This document shows positions 1-9,390 of a stretch of DNA of 64,000 bases, piece after piece. This DNA is from an uncultured Verrucomicrobiota bacterium (GTDB taxonomy: Bacteria; Verrucomicrobiota; Verrucomicrobiia; Limisphaerales; UBA9464). The DNA lies in contig CAIJLV010000166.1 of assembly GCA_903821635.1 (NCBI GenBank), forward strand, positions 1-64,000. Reading direction: 5' to 3'. The notes under the pieces were generated by a model. That model was not told the origin of the DNA. It saw only the letters and a program-made list of their open reading frames with translations, and searched no databases. Made by a program: the position numbers and the translations under genes. Every line of letters begins with the position of its first letter. Position 1 is the first letter of the stretch.

Positions 1-20
1 AACAAGTTTTGTTTTCATAA

Positions 21-43
21 CGTGGAACCCACTGGGATCCACG
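21..43. other. Stem-loop of unknown role
   Basis: Arms CGTGGA and TCCACG enclose an inner CCC/GGG pair with a 3-base loop, giving a near-perfect hairpin. Neither strand has a T-run directly after it, so it is not a convincing intrinsic terminator. It lies about 165 bases beyond the stop of the oxidoreductase gene. I see no gene in bases 1-208. Confidence 0.35.
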
Positions 44-208
44 CGGGGTCAGACTGAGGAGGCCCACATTTATTCAGCGGGCGCCGAGCGCGGGGACGGA
101 ATCACCCGAGGCTGGGGAGCCGAATGAGGCCACGGAAGGGAGCTCATGCGGGACTTTCGCCGAGCGGGATTTGCCCAGCGCGATCGTGCGATGGGTTCTT
201 GGTGGGGT

Positions 209-1378
209 TCACACCGGCACCCATTTTTTCGCGGTGATGCTCTTCAGGATCGCTTCGCACAGTTTCACCTCGTGGTGGCCGTCCTCGGCGGTGGCGAAGA
301 GCACGGGGGTCTTCCGTCCGCTGGCGATGTGCTCGTAGATGGCGCGATAATGCATCTTGTGGCTGTCGGGGAATCCTTCGGGATGGCCGCCGGGATAATC
401 GGTGAAGCCAGCGACGTCCGCGCTGAAACCGGCAGTGCCGCGCTGGAGGATCTGATTCGGTTCGTCGCGGCGACCGAAGATAATGTCGTTCGGGTCCTGA
501 AGATTCCAACGCACGCTGCCCTTGGTGCCGTAGATGCCGACGTAGAGGTCGCACTTCCAACCGGCGGCGACTTGCGAGATCGAGGCGTTGGCGTGGACGC
601 CATTCGCAAAGCCGTGCGCTGCCGCACCGAACTTCAGCAGCACGCTGCCGAAGTCCTCGGTGTCCACGGCGTAGGGCACCATGGTCTTGGGGTCCACGTG
701 GGCGAAGGTTTGCACTTCGCCCTTGGGCCGATAACGCGTTTTGTGAAACGTCTCCAAGTGAGCGAACACGGACTCGGCCTGGGCGCCGAGAATGAAGGAA
801 ACGGCGTCGATCCAGTGCGTGCCGATGTCGCCGACAGCGCGCAATGGGCCGCCTTCGCTGGCGAGCAGTCGCCAGTTGTAGTCGGTGTCCTGGAGCAGCC
901 AGTCCTGAAAGAAGTGGCCTTGCACGTGCATGATCTGGCCGAGGTCGCCGCGTTGGACGAGGGCGCGCATCTGGAGCACAGCGGGGAAGAATCGGCACAT
1001 GTAGTTCACTGCGAAGACGGGTGATCCGTTCCGCTTCCCGGCGGTGACGACTTTCGCCGTCTCTTTCGCGGTCATGCCGAGCGGTTTTTCGCAGACGACG
1101 TGTTTGCCCGCCTTGAGCGCGGCCAGCGACTGTTCGACGTGAACCTTGTTGGGCGAGGTGATGTGGATGACGTCCACGTTGGGCGAGGCGAGCAGCGCCC
1201 GGTAATCGTAGTCGCCATAGACCTCGGGGATGCCCCACTGGGTGGCGGTGGCTTGGGCGGATTGAGTTGAGCCACAAATCGCGGTGACCTGCACGCCGAG
1301 GCGTTTGAGGGCCTCGATGTGGACGGGACCGATGAAGCCGGTGCCAATGACGCCGGCGCGGAGCGAGTGAAGGGGCAT
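209..1378 (-). CDS. Gfo/Idh/MocA family NAD(P)-dependent oxidoreductase
   Basis: A 389-residue protein of the sugar/inositol dehydrogenase superfamily. It has an N-terminal Rossmann fold (motif GVIGTGFIGPVH within the first 20 residues), the family EKPL motif after HVVC with the lysine expected to act near the nicotinamide, and the GDIGTHWIDAV segment typical of the C-terminal substrate domain. The length is normal for the family. The ATG at 1378 (MPLHSLRAG) or the one two codons earlier fits the family better than the 403-residue upstream-extended frame, whose extra residues look non-coding. No signal peptide is visible, so it is probably cytoplasmic. The substrate cannot be inferred, because the neighbours are a divergent hydrolase and empty sequence. 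Confidence 0.9.
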   Translation of the reverse strand: MPLHSLRAGVIGTGFIGPVHIEALKRLGVQVTAICGSTQSAQATATQWGIPEVYGDYDYRALLASPNVDVIHITSPNKVHVEQSLAALKAGKHVVCEKPLGMTAKETAKVVTAGKRNGSPVFAVNYMCRFFPAVLQMRALVQRGDLGQIMHVQGHFFQDWLLQDTDYNWRLLASEGGPLRAVGDIGTHWIDAVSFILGAQAESVFAHLETFHKTRYRPKGEVQTFAHVDPKTMVPYAVDTEDFGSVLLKFGAAAHGFANGVHANASISQVAAGWKCDLYVGIYGTKGSVRWNLQDPNDIIFGRRDEPNQILQRGTAGFSADVAGFTDYPGGHPEGFPDSHKMHYRAIYEHIASGRKTPVLFATAEDGHHEVKLCEAILKSITAKKWVPV

Positions 1379-1551
1379 GGCCATGGGCGAAGGATGAACC
1401 GCGAAGGCGGGCCGGTGCAAAGGCAGAGAAGGTGGACTCGTCGGGACTGGGGAAAAAGTTCGCGGAAGTGACCTCGCCGACTGAGAAAGAGCGCCCGCGG
1501 CGGTGTGGGACTGTTTCCGGAAACGGCCGCCAAGGACGAGGACATGAAGTG

Positions 1552-2625
1552 ATGAAGTGGTTACCGTTAATCCTGTTCGTGACGCTGCTGCGCGGGTTTG
1601 GCGTCAGGTCGGCGGAGTGGCCGGCCCTGCCGGCTCGCTCGGGATCCGTGCTCATTCCCGTGCAGGAATGGACATTCCAGCCTGGGCCCCGTTCCGTCGT
1701 GGTGCATCTGCGGTATCCCGGATCGGAACTGGGCCACGTCAAACCGACGACCGGGCTCATGCTGTCACTGCACAATTGGGGTGGGACGGCTTTTGTGGGC
1801 ACGGCCGATCCGGATTGGTTGGCGCGGGAATTTGAGGTCGTGGCGATCGGAGTGGACTACCTGCAAAGCGGCGCGGTCGCGGCGCTCGAAGGGCCGCCCT
1901 ATGACTTCGGTTATTTGCAGGCGCTGGATTGTCTCCGGGCGTTGCACTACGTGATCACCGCGTTGGAGCGCCGGGGCGTCGCCTTCGATTCGAAGCGGCT
2001 TTATGCCACCGGCGGATCAGGGGGTGGCAACGTCGCGTTGATGGCGAACAAACTCGCCCCGCGCACCTTTGCCGGAGTAATCGACCTGTGCGGCATGAAG
2101 CGGCTGAGTGACGACTTGGCCTTTGATCTGCCCGGTGGCAGTCCGCTGAACGCCCGTTACCGCCGGGACCCGGCCAGCCCGTATTACCTGCCCCCCGACC
2201 GGCAGGAGTTGCACTTCCTCGGTCACCCCGGGCACCTCCGGGTCATGCGGACTTTGGGGGGCACGGCCAAAGTGATCAGTGTGCATGGGCAGGATGACAC
2301 GGTTTGCCCGTTTGCCGACGCTCGGGAGTTTGCCGCCAATGCCCGGGCGGCGGGCTTGGATTTGGAAACCTGGCATCTCAATGCGGAGCTGTTGGACGGC
2401 AAAGTCTTCACCGATACCGGCCATGCGCTGGGCGATCGGTCGCTCATCGTCGGGCGGGTGGCGGGCCATTATCTGCGGCCGGGCGCTCCGGCGGCGCTCC
2501 GGCGTGCGGGACCCACCGATTTCGAGCGGCGCGAAGTGATTCGCTATCCGACGGTGAAGGGGGCGTATGCGCTTGATTACCGGGAGGGGTTTCCAGTCGG
2601 CCGCTTCGAGCCGCGACCGGAATGA
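1552..2625 (+). CDS. Secreted alpha/beta hydrolase, prolyl-oligopeptidase-like
   Basis: A 357-residue protein with a hydrophobic signal peptide (MKWLPLILFVTLL...VRSA). The core is an alpha/beta hydrolase: an HNWGG oxyanion-type segment, the nucleophile elbow GGSGGGNVAL, and a late HGQDDTVCPF segment carrying the likely acid, with a C-terminal histidine in TGHALGD. This fits the S9/acetyl-esterase-like hydrolases common in exported Verrucomicrobiota enzymes. The ATG at 1552 is chosen because it begins the signal peptide and has a purine-rich stretch just upstream. The longer frame from 1432 would bury the signal. The gene is divergent from the oxidoreductase. The substrate (ester or peptide) is not evident. 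Confidence 0.8.
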   Translation: MKWLPLILFVTLLRGFGVRSAEWPALPARSGSVLIPVQEWTFQPGPRSVVVHLRYPGSELGHVKPTTGLMLSLHNWGGTAFVGTADPDWLAREFEVVAIGVDYLQSGAVAALEGPPYDFGYLQALDCLRALHYVITALERRGVAFDSKRLYATGGSGGGNVALMANKLAPRTFAGVIDLCGMKRLSDDLAFDLPGGSPLNARYRRDPASPYYLPPDRQELHFLGHPGHLRVMRTLGGTAKVISVHGQDDTVCPFADAREFAANARAAGLDLETWHLNAELLDGKVFTDTGHALGDRSLIVGRVAGHYLRPGAPAALRRAGPTDFERREVIRYPTVKGAYALDYREGFPVGRFEPRPE

Positions 2626-2790
2626 GCCGCATTCCGGTTGGGGGAACCGTGGTTCCGCGGGCGATTTCCGTCGCCTTGGATTCCACCGGGCATTTACCGT
2701 TTCGGCCTCCGGACCCCACCGGGCCCAGCCACAGTTGTGGCTACCCGCTGGGAAAGTCCGCTCCATTCCTCGGCAATTTCAGGAACAATC

Positions 2791-3486
2791 ATGGCCAAGA
2801 TTCATCTCATCGGCGGCGAAAAAGGCGGGGTCGGCAAATCCGTGGTGGCACGGGTGGTCGCCCAATACCTGATCGATAAAAACCTCCCCTTCCTCGGGTT
2901 CGACACGGACCGTTCGCATGGGGCGTTGCTGCGTTTCTACTCGGCCTACACCTCGCCGGTGGTGGTCGATCGTTACGAAAGTCTTGATCGCATCGTGGAA
3001 GCGGCGCTCGCCCAGCCCGAAAAGCGACTCCTCGTGGATCTGGCGGCCCAGACGCACGATCCCTTGGTCAAGTGGATGGACGAATCCGGCGTGTTGGAAC
3101 TGGCGGCCGAGGCGGGATATTCGCTGACCTATTGGCACGTCATGGATTCCGGCAAGGATTCCGTCGATCTCCTCCGCCGGTTGGTGGATCGCTTTTACGC
3201 CCGGCTCAACTACGTCGTGGTTCTCAATCAACTCCGGGGCGACAACTTTGATCTCTTCGAGCAGTCCGCCGAGCCGGCTCGCCTGCAAGAACTCAACGCC
3301 ACGGTGCTCACGCTGAAACGCTTGCACGAACCCGTCATCAACAAGATCGATGTGGGCAGCACCAGCTTCTGGGCGGCCAAGCACCGCAGTGAAACCGACG
3401 GCAAGGGGCTGGGCTTGCTCGAACGGCAGCGGGTCAAAATGTGGCTCCACCATGCTTACGAGCAATTGGACCGCGCGGGGGTGTGA
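2791..3486 (+). CDS. Orphan ParA/MinD-type (MobD-like) P-loop ATPase
   Basis: A 231-residue protein starting MAKIHLIGGEKGGVGKS. The deviant Walker A box KGGVGKS carries the signature lysine of the ParA/MinD/CobQ class, and FDTD follows where the switch region is expected. The middle has a LVDLAAQT segment matching Walker B. The overall look is closest to stand-alone MobD/TraL-like ATPases of plasmids, but no ParB, mobilisation or replication gene is nearby. The ATG at 2791 is directly before the P-loop strand; the longer upstream frame is proline/arginine-rich and unlikely to be coding. The cargo is unknown. Confidence 0.8.
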   Translation: MAKIHLIGGEKGGVGKSVVARVVAQYLIDKNLPFLGFDTDRSHGALLRFYSAYTSPVVVDRYESLDRIVEAALAQPEKRLLVDLAAQTHDPLVKWMDESGVLELAAEAGYSLTYWHVMDSGKDSVDLLRRLVDRFYARLNYVVVLNQLRGDNFDLFEQSAEPARLQELNATVLTLKRLHEPVINKIDVGSTSFWAAKHRSETDGKGLGLLERQRVKMWLHHAYEQLDRAGV

Positions 3487-3553
3487 AGGGCGAACCCTTG
3501 CGACGCGGGGCCCAAGCGCCCTTCTTGGATTGGTTTTCGCTGCAACCAGCCGC

Positions 3554-5350
3554 TCACTCGAACAGCGGGATCACCTTCAGGCTGGTGACATGAACCAAAC
3601 CCCGGTCGGTAATCCGCAACTCGGGAATGACGGACAGCGGGATCAGGTTAAAACCCATGTAGGGCAGGGCGCAGTTTAACGCCTCCCACGCCCGCTTGAG
3701 GGCGATGGTCTCTCGCTGCACGTCGCGGGCCGGTTTGTCGGAGAGCAAGCCAGCCACCGGCAGTTCGATCATGGCGACGACTTGGCCCTCCTCGACCACG
3801 ACGACGCCCCCTTGCTTCGCCTTGATGGCCTCCAGCGCCACTCGCATGTCCCGTTCGTTTGTGCCCGCGAGGATCACATTGTGGGCGTCGTGTCCGACGC
3901 TGCTGGCGACCGCGCCGCGCTTGAGGTTGAAGTCCTGCAACAGGCCCAAGCCGACGCGCTGGGAACGGCCGTGGCGTTCCACCACGCTGACGAAGCAGAG
4001 GTTGTGCTTCTGGAAGTGGTCGGCCCACGACGCGGCGGGCGGTAGCGCAATGCGCTCGTGAAAAGTGAGGATGCCCGGCAGCGCGACGCGGATAACGTTC
4101 GCAGTGACCGGCGCCACCGGCAGGGTGGGAACCAATTGGAGATTGTCGGCGATCCGGACGGTGCGATAGGCCTCTGCGGGATAGCGGTAGCGATGTTTGG
4201 CGACCTGTTCCGCGAGCCGTGGCGTTGGCTGGCGGTGCTCCACCATGAGCTGACCGCCATACCACGTGTTTTGCACTTCGAGTGAGTCGTTCAACAGGAT
4301 GAGGTCGGCCCGGCGCGAATGGCCGAGCGCGCCGAATTCGCCGTCGAAGCCGTAGCGGGTCGCGCCGTGCAACGAGCCCATGCTCCAAGCCGTCTCCGGT
4401 TTGACGCCCGCAGCGACGGCTTGGCGGGTCACCCAGTCGAGCCCGAAGAGGAACAGGTCGTCGGCGTCGCGGTCGTCGGTGCAGACGCAGACCCGCTTCG
4501 GGTTGGCGCCCAGTTCCGTGATGGCCTTGATGGCCAGCGGCAGCGAATGCCACGGCGTGGTGGGGTTGCCACCGCGTAGAAAGACCCAGAGGCCAGCCTC
4601 CAGGAAGTCATCGGCGATCCCGCGGTCAATGGCCTCGTGCGTGTCGGTCACGCCGGACGCGGCGTAGGCGGCGACGAATTCGCGGCCGTAGATGTGGCCA
4701 CAGACGGGGCGGCCGCGTTTCAACGCTTCGGCGATCAAGCCGTGGCTGCGGTCATCGCCGAGGCAGACCGAGATGAAGTCCATTTTCTCCCCAAGGGCCA
4801 CGGCTTCGGGCCACCGCTCGAAGAGCGCGCCGACTTTGGCCGGCGTCAGGTCGCCGCCCGCGGTTTCCAGCGTGGAATTAGTGGCGGGCACGGTGCTGGG
4901 CACGGTCAGAAAGATGTTCAACGGCGCTTGGCGGGCATCCTCTAGCATCCACTCGATGCCCGCCGTATCGCAGACATTGCCGATCTCATGGCTGTCGCAG
5001 AAGAGAGTCGTCGTGCCATTGAGCAGCGCGGCCTCGGCATACGCGCAGGCGGTCATCATGGACGACTCGATGTGGACGTGCGGATCGACCAAGCCAGGCG
5101 CGAGGAGGCCGCCACCGACGTCGTAAAACGTGGTGGCGAGCCCTATTTGTCGGGCCTTGCCGGCCGGCTTTACGGCAGCGATGCGGCCACCAGAAAGCCA
5201 CACTTCGCGTTCAGCGAGGGTTCGCTCGGTGTAGGTGGACAGCACGCGAGCCCCGGTGATGACGAGGTCTGGCGCTGTGCGCCCGGCCGCTACGGCGGCG
5301 AGTTGGCGGGTCATCTGCCAGAGCGGGGCGACGGAGAAACGGGTGATCAT
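3554..5350 (-). CDS. ade: Adenine deaminase
   Basis: A 598-residue amidohydrolase of the adenine deaminase (Ade) family, converting adenine to hypoxanthine and ammonia. The metal-binding HVHIESSM motif follows APGLVDP, then come the family segments [18 protein letters not shown] and [10 protein letters not shown]. The C-terminal domain has the GHDAHN segment typical of Ade rather than of dihydroorotase or adenosine deaminase. There is no signal peptide, so it is cytoplasmic. It is transcribed divergently from the TonB receptor across a 308-base gap, which fits shared control. It would deaminate adenine delivered by the AzgA-type permease further along the locus. Confidence 0.93.
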   Translation of the reverse strand: MITRFSVAPLWQMTRQLAAVAAGRTAPDLVITGARVLSTYTERTLAEREVWLSGGRIAAVKPAGKARQIGLATTFYDVGGGLLAPGLVDPHVHIESSMMTACAYAEAALLNGTTTLFCDSHEIGNVCDTAGIEWMLEDARQAPLNIFLTVPSTVPATNSTLETAGGDLTPAKVGALFERWPEAVALGEKMDFISVCLGDDRSHGLIAEALKRGRPVCGHIYGREFVAAYAASGVTDTHEAIDRGIADDFLEAGLWVFLRGGNPTTPWHSLPLAIKAITELGANPKRVCVCTDDRDADDLFLFGLDWVTRQAVAAGVKPETAWSMGSLHGATRYGFDGEFGALGHSRRADLILLNDSLEVQNTWYGGQLMVEHRQPTPRLAEQVAKHRYRYPAEAYRTVRIADNLQLVPTLPVAPVTANVIRVALPGILTFHERIALPPAASWADHFQKHNLCFVSVVERHGRSQRVGLGLLQDFNLKRGAVASSVGHDAHNVILAGTNERDMRVALEAIKAKQGGVVVVEEGQVVAMIELPVAGLLSDKPARDVQRETIALKRAWEALNCALPYMGFNLIPLSVIPELRITDRGLVHVTSLKVIPLFE

Positions 5351-5658
5351 GGTGGAAAGGTTTGTCAGCAGTCTGGAGCGGGTGGTTCAGAACGCAGCGG
5401 CGACGGGTTGGCTTGAGCCGACCGCGGAAATCTGATGAAGCCGCCGGCAAAACTGCAAACGGATATCTTCACCGCCCGTTTTTTAAAGTGGCGCCAGCGC
5501 CGGCCAGTTTTTCGGAATACTGCGGACTGATTGCACGGCCTGCGCCAAGATGGAATGGACCCTGCTGACGGCAGGTCTTAGGAAATTTGGCCGGCCAGTT
5601 AAGGCCGACTGAATCAATCAGTCACGCTGTCTGCGCGTTGTTAGCCACCCTGCCTAAA
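5351..5658. promoter_or_regulatory. Divergent control region between ade and the TonB receptor
   Basis: A 308-base region without a gene that must hold the promoters for both flanking genes. It contains one clear inverted repeat (annotated separately). I looked for the conserved core of a purine riboswitch and did not find it. No confident -35/-10 pair is visible. Confidence 0.5.
5607..5623. promoter_or_regulatory. Operator-like inverted repeat GACTGA-N5-TCAGTC
   Basis: Two perfect 6-base arms separated by 5 bases form a 17-base dyad, 35 bases upstream of the chosen TonB receptor start. Its size and position suit a repressor operator for the divergent pair. I did not find a second copy upstream of the other purine genes, so this rests on geometry alone. 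Confidence 0.35.
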
Positions 5659-8106
5659 ATGAAACCCCGGAAGACTTCAACTCTCGCCTTAACCTCCCTG
5701 AGTTTGGCGACGCCCCTGCTGGGGCAGACCAATTCTGTGCCCGCCCAAGGCGAACCCACCGTGATGGATCGAATCGTGGTCGTTGGGGTTCCGGTTGAGG
5801 ACCTGATCGTGCCCACCGCCCGACCCTTCAACTCGGTCTATGGCACCGACCGCTCCATTCTCGATACCCCGCGGAACGTCACGATCATTTCGCGGGAGCA
5901 ACTGGATGCCATCAACATCCGCGACGTCCGCGATTTCTCTAAGCTGACCTCGAGCTCCTATACGCGCTCCAATTTCGGTGCCCCCGCGACGCCGGATCTG
6001 CGCACTCAAGTGGCGGACACCTTCAGCAACGGCATGCGCGTCGGCCTCACTTCCAATGGCAACGGCCTGCCGATAAATTTCAACTCCGTCGAGTCCGTCA
6101 ATATCGTGAAGGGGCCTGCCACGGTCGTTTATGGCGCTTCCCAATACGTCGGCGGGTATGTGGATTACATCACCAAGCGACCCTACTTTAACGAGTTTCG
6201 CGGGGAGGTGTTCGCGGTGGCCGGCATGTATGATCAGTATCGCTGGGGCCTCGACATCGGCGGCCCGATCAACAGCAAGCTCGCTTACCGGCTCTCTTAT
6301 TCCGGCGAGGATTCTGAAAGTTACTTTGTCGACGGCTTCACCAAGACGCAGGCCGCCTATGGCGCTCTTTCGTGGATGCCCCATGAAAATTACGACCTGT
6401 TGTTTAATCAGGAGTTTTTCTGGGCCAATTACACCGAGAACTTCGGTATCAATCGGCCCACGCAGGAGCTGATTGACGACGGCCTCTACCAGACTGGTAT
6501 CAATAACAACCCTGCGCCCAGCAACGGCGTGCCCGGGTCGCCGGCCTGGGCCAACGGCTACGTGGACGCCAATGGCAATCCGCTGGGCTTTGGCAATGGT
6601 CCCGGAGGGAGCACCGCGATCGGCGTCGTCGGCGGCCCGGCGGCTCCCCTCTCGGACGCGCAGAATTCCCGGTGGGTGGTTTCGGGCTTTCCGTTCGTCA
6701 ACCGCATATCCTTGGGCGACAAGGTGAAAATCGATCGAAGCCAGCGCTTACTGCGGCCGGGCGATGACTCCGAAGGTCTCTCCTACAATGCCCAGGTCAT
6801 TCAGACAGTGCGGCTGACCGATGACACCCAGATCGGCAACAACACCTTCTTCCGCTACGTCCGTCGGGAGACGATGAGCTCTTACTATTACTCTGAAATC
6901 ATTGATCCGAGTTGGAGCCTCGAAAACCGCACTGAAGTGCGGCTCAATTTTGAACAACATGCCATCAATACCGGCCTTTCGGTCCGCTATCAGAGTGTCC
7001 GGGCATTCAACGACTTCTTCAACGAGCCAGCCAACGTCTGGGATCTGACCAAGGATCACAGCGCCATCAACTTCTACAACTCGGTAAACTTTCCGAATGG
7101 GTTCACCTCGGTGCCGGTGCCCGGTTGGCCCGGCCGCTATTACACTCCCGATAACGGCGACTCCGGCACTTCACAGTCACTCTTTGTCGGTCCCTTCATT
7201 CAGGAGGATTGGAAGATCACCGACCAACTCTCACTGCTGGCCGGCGGACGCATTGACCTGCTGGCTACCGATTACCGGTTGGGTTGGACGAATCCGTTTG
7301 GGGGCGACCAATTGCTCGCCGACAGCACGGTCGTCGGGTTGCCGAACGCCAACGGCTCGCTCATCTACAAGTGGACTCCACAGTTCTCCACTTACGGCAC
7401 CTACAACTACAGCCAGAATCCGGCCGGAGCGATCGGTAACGGCGGTGGTATCACGACGGGCGGCAGCGGCAATTTCGCGATCTCAAACCTGAAGACCGAG
7501 GCGATTCTTTACGAACTGGGCGCGAAACAATCGTTGCTCGACAATCGCCTTTTCCTTAGCGCCGCGCTCTTTCAACAGGAACGGGTCCAACTCCAACTCG
7601 ACCGTTCATCGGTGAATTATCGAACCCAAGGGGTGGAGTTTGAGGTCAACTATCAGCCCAACCGCAATTTTTACCTGACGTTCGGTTATTCCTACACGGA
7701 CTCCCAGGTCAATTCCCCAGAGTTCGCCGTCAACAACACCGACCTGCCGTTTTATTCAGGTGCCGGCCAGTATGCGGGCCCCGGGCCCTACCAACGGCAG
7801 GGCGTGCCGGACCACTTGTTCAACTTCTTGGCGACCTACAAATTTGACTCTGGCTTCGGACTGAGCGCCAACTTGGTAACCACCAGCACGGTGAACAACA
7901 ACGCCGCCGGGACTTTGGTCATTCCATGGCAGTATAATATCGACTTGGGAGTCTTCTATCAGACCAAACGGTGGGAGGCACGGGTCTCGTTGCTCAACGT
8001 CACGGATGAAGAGAACTGGGGTTCGCCCAATGCGGTTTATGGCAATGAGTCTATCCTCGTGGAATTGCCCTTCCGCGCTGAGGGACGATTGACCTTGAAG
8101 TTCTAA
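5659..8106 (+). CDS. TonB-dependent outer-membrane receptor, putative purine/nucleoside importer
   Basis: An 815-residue receptor. A signal peptide (MKPRKTSTLALTSLSLATPL) is followed by a TonB-box-like stretch (MDRIVVVGV, about residues 35-43). The plug domain then contains DTPRNVTIISREQLDAI and the hallmark VESVNIVKGPATVVYG. The remainder is rich in aromatic/polar alternation typical of a 22-strand barrel and ends in LTLKF with the terminal phenylalanine. The ATG at 5659 starts the signal peptide; the frame open from 5587 would mask it. Family membership is sure, but the substrate is inference: it stands between adenine deaminase and nucleoside-processing genes, with no siderophore or haem gene nearby, so a purine compound is the likeliest cargo. 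A siderophore receptor next to purine genes by chance remains possible. Confidence 0.9.
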   Translation: MKPRKTSTLALTSLSLATPLLGQTNSVPAQGEPTVMDRIVVVGVPVEDLIVPTARPFNSVYGTDRSILDTPRNVTIISREQLDAINIRDVRDFSKLTSSSYTRSNFGAPATPDLRTQVADTFSNGMRVGLTSNGNGLPINFNSVESVNIVKGPATVVYGASQYVGGYVDYITKRPYFNEFRGEVFAVAGMYDQYRWGLDIGGPINSKLAYRLSYSGEDSESYFVDGFTKTQAAYGALSWMPHENYDLLFNQEFFWANYTENFGINRPTQELIDDGLYQTGINNNPAPSNGVPGSPAWANGYVDANGNPLGFGNGPGGSTAIGVVGGPAAPLSDAQNSRWVVSGFPFVNRISLGDKVKIDRSQRLLRPGDDSEGLSYNAQVIQTVRLTDDTQIGNNTFFRYVRRETMSSYYYSEIIDPSWSLENRTEVRLNFEQHAINTGLSVRYQSVRAFNDFFNEPANVWDLTKDHSAINFYNSVNFPNGFTSVPVPGWPGRYYTPDNGDSGTSQSLFVGPFIQEDWKITDQLSLLAGGRIDLLATDYRLGWTNPFGGDQLLADSTVVGLPNANGSLIYKWTPQFSTYGTYNYSQNPAGAIGNGGGITTGGSGNFAISNLKTEAILYELGAKQSLLDNRLFLSAALFQQERVQLQLDRSSVNYRTQGVEFEVNYQPNRNFYLTFGYSYTDSQVNSPEFAVNNTDLPFYSGAGQYAGPGPYQRQGVPDHLFNFLATYKFDSGFGLSANLVTTSTVNNNAAGTLVIPWQYNIDLGVFYQTKRWEARVSLLNVTDEENWGSPNAVYGNESILVELPFRAEGRLTLKF

Positions 8107-8115
8107 TGTGAGTGG

Positions 8116-8138
8116 CCCCAGCGACCCGCGTGCTGGGG
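8116..8138 (+). terminator. Stem-loop after the TonB receptor gene
   Basis: CCCCAGC and GCTGGGG arms around a 9-base loop begin about 10 bases after the receptor stop codon. There is no T-run, so it is a weak terminator or an mRNA 3' end stabiliser that may lower expression of the downstream genes. Confidence 0.4.
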
Positions 8139-8286
8139 GCGGCGCCAGTCAAAGAGGGCGCCGTTCGATTCCCCAGTTGAGTGTGGTTGCCGTGCGTCGT
8201 TTCCCGCCCCCGAGCTGAGCGGCAACCAAGTCTGCAAAAGCCTTGGGGGCCATCGCTGGTTGGTTTGAAATTAACATCTCGTCCTG

Positions 8287-9390
8287 ATGAAGCTGATTCC
8301 TTCGCTAAACTCCGCCCAAGTGGGCCGTGCGTGGTTACTCGCCTCCTTGGTTTTGTCACTGACGTCCTGCGCCACTCGGGGTCCCGGTGCCGGCACCGCT
8401 GGAGAAGCCCGCATTCCGGTTAAAGTGGTGATCGTCACCCTGTTCGAAGTGGACGAGGATACGGGGGATAAACCGGGTGAATTCCAATACTGGGTTGAGC
8501 GCGAGCATTTGGTGGGTAAGCACCCGGTAATCGGGGCGTGGCGACCGGTTCGCGAAGGGACTAATGGCGTGATCGGCATCTGCACCGGCATGGGGAATAT
8601 CCGCTCGGCGGCCAGCATCACCGCCTTGGGACTCGATGCGCGTTATGATCTCTCCAAGGCCTACTGGCTTGTGGCGGGAATCTCGGGGATTGATCCCGCG
8701 GACGGCACGCTCGGCAGCGCCGTCTGGGCGGAGCATATTGTGGACGGTGACTTGGCCCATGAAATCGACGCGCGAGAAATCCCGGCGAGTTGGCCCGACG
8801 GTTATGCGCCCCTCGGCACTGCCGAGCCAGCCGCGGCTCCGGCTGTCCGCCGTCCCGAACAGGTTCACTACCCGCTCAACCCGACGCTGGCGCGCTGGGC
8901 GTATTCGTTGACCCAAAACACGCCCCTGCCCGACGACGAGAAGATGCAGTTCAACCGGGCGCGCTACACCGGCTTCCCCAACGCGCAGCGTCCGCCCTTC
9001 GTGTTGTTGGGCGACAATCTCGCCGGCAGCACTTTTTGGCATGGGCAACGTATGAACGCGTGGGCTAATCGCTGGGTGGCGCTGTGGACCGAGGGGCGGG
9101 GCAATTACGTCACCACGGCGATGGAAGAATCCGGCACGATGCAGGCCCTCACTTGGTTGGCTCGCGATGGCAAAGTGGATGCGAGCCGAGTGCTCGTTCT
9201 GCGCACGGCCAGTAATTTTGACATGCCGCCGCCCGGCTTGGAGGCCGCCGCGAGTTTGGCGGAGGAAAATGGCGGTGCTTACTCGGCGTTCATCCCCAGT
9301 CTTGAGAGTGCCCACCGCGTGGGCAGTCGGGTCGTGCATGAACTCGTGCGGGGGTGGAAGCAGTTCGAGCAGACGCCACCGAAACCATGA
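8287..9390 (+). CDS. NUP-family lipoprotein ('purine nucleoside permease'), probable periplasmic nucleoside phosphorylase-fold protein
   Basis: A 367-residue protein resembling the NUP family, named after a fungal purine nucleoside permease. The N-terminus is a lipoprotein signal with lipobox LTSC (Cys28), and no other hydrophobic helix is visible, so it cannot itself be a channel. The body looks like the nucleoside phosphorylase fold. GICTGMGNIRSAASITAL parallels the glycine-rich phosphate/ribose segment, and MEESGTMQAL followed by VLVLRTASNFD parallels the DMESTAIAQV ... FLIVRSLSDLAG segment of the nucleosidase encoded at 12390. I infer nucleoside binding or cleavage in the periplasm. The stop overlaps the next start (ATGA), so it is co-translated with the adenosine deaminase. 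Confidence 0.8.
   Translation: MKLIPSLNSAQVGRAWLLASLVLSLTSCATRGPGAGTAGEARIPVKVVIVTLFEVDEDTGDKPGEFQYWVEREHLVGKHPVIGAWRPVREGTNGVIGICTGMGNIRSAASITALGLDARYDLSKAYWLVAGISGIDPADGTLGSAVWAEHIVDGDLAHEIDAREIPASWPDGYAPLGTAEPAAAPAVRRPEQVHYPLNPTLARWAYSLTQNTPLPDDEKMQFNRARYTGFPNAQRPPFVLLGDNLAGSTFWHGQRMNAWANRWVALWTEGRGNYVTTAMEESGTMQALTWLARDGKVDASRVLVLRTASNFDMPPPGLEAAASLAEENGGAYSAFIPSLESAHRVGSRVVHELVRGWKQFEQTPPKP

Noticed and set aside
144-1802. A 552-codon open frame on the minus strand over the oxidoreductase and hydrolase genes
   Set aside because: It is Arg/His/Pro-rich with no domain pattern, and it overlaps two well-supported genes. Long antisense or shifted frames are expected at this G+C content.
2727-2742. 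Small hairpin AGCCAC-AGTT-GTGGCT before the ParA-like gene
   Set aside because: It has only 6 base pairs, no T-run, and lies 48 bases from the start codon. It may be an operator, but nothing supports it.
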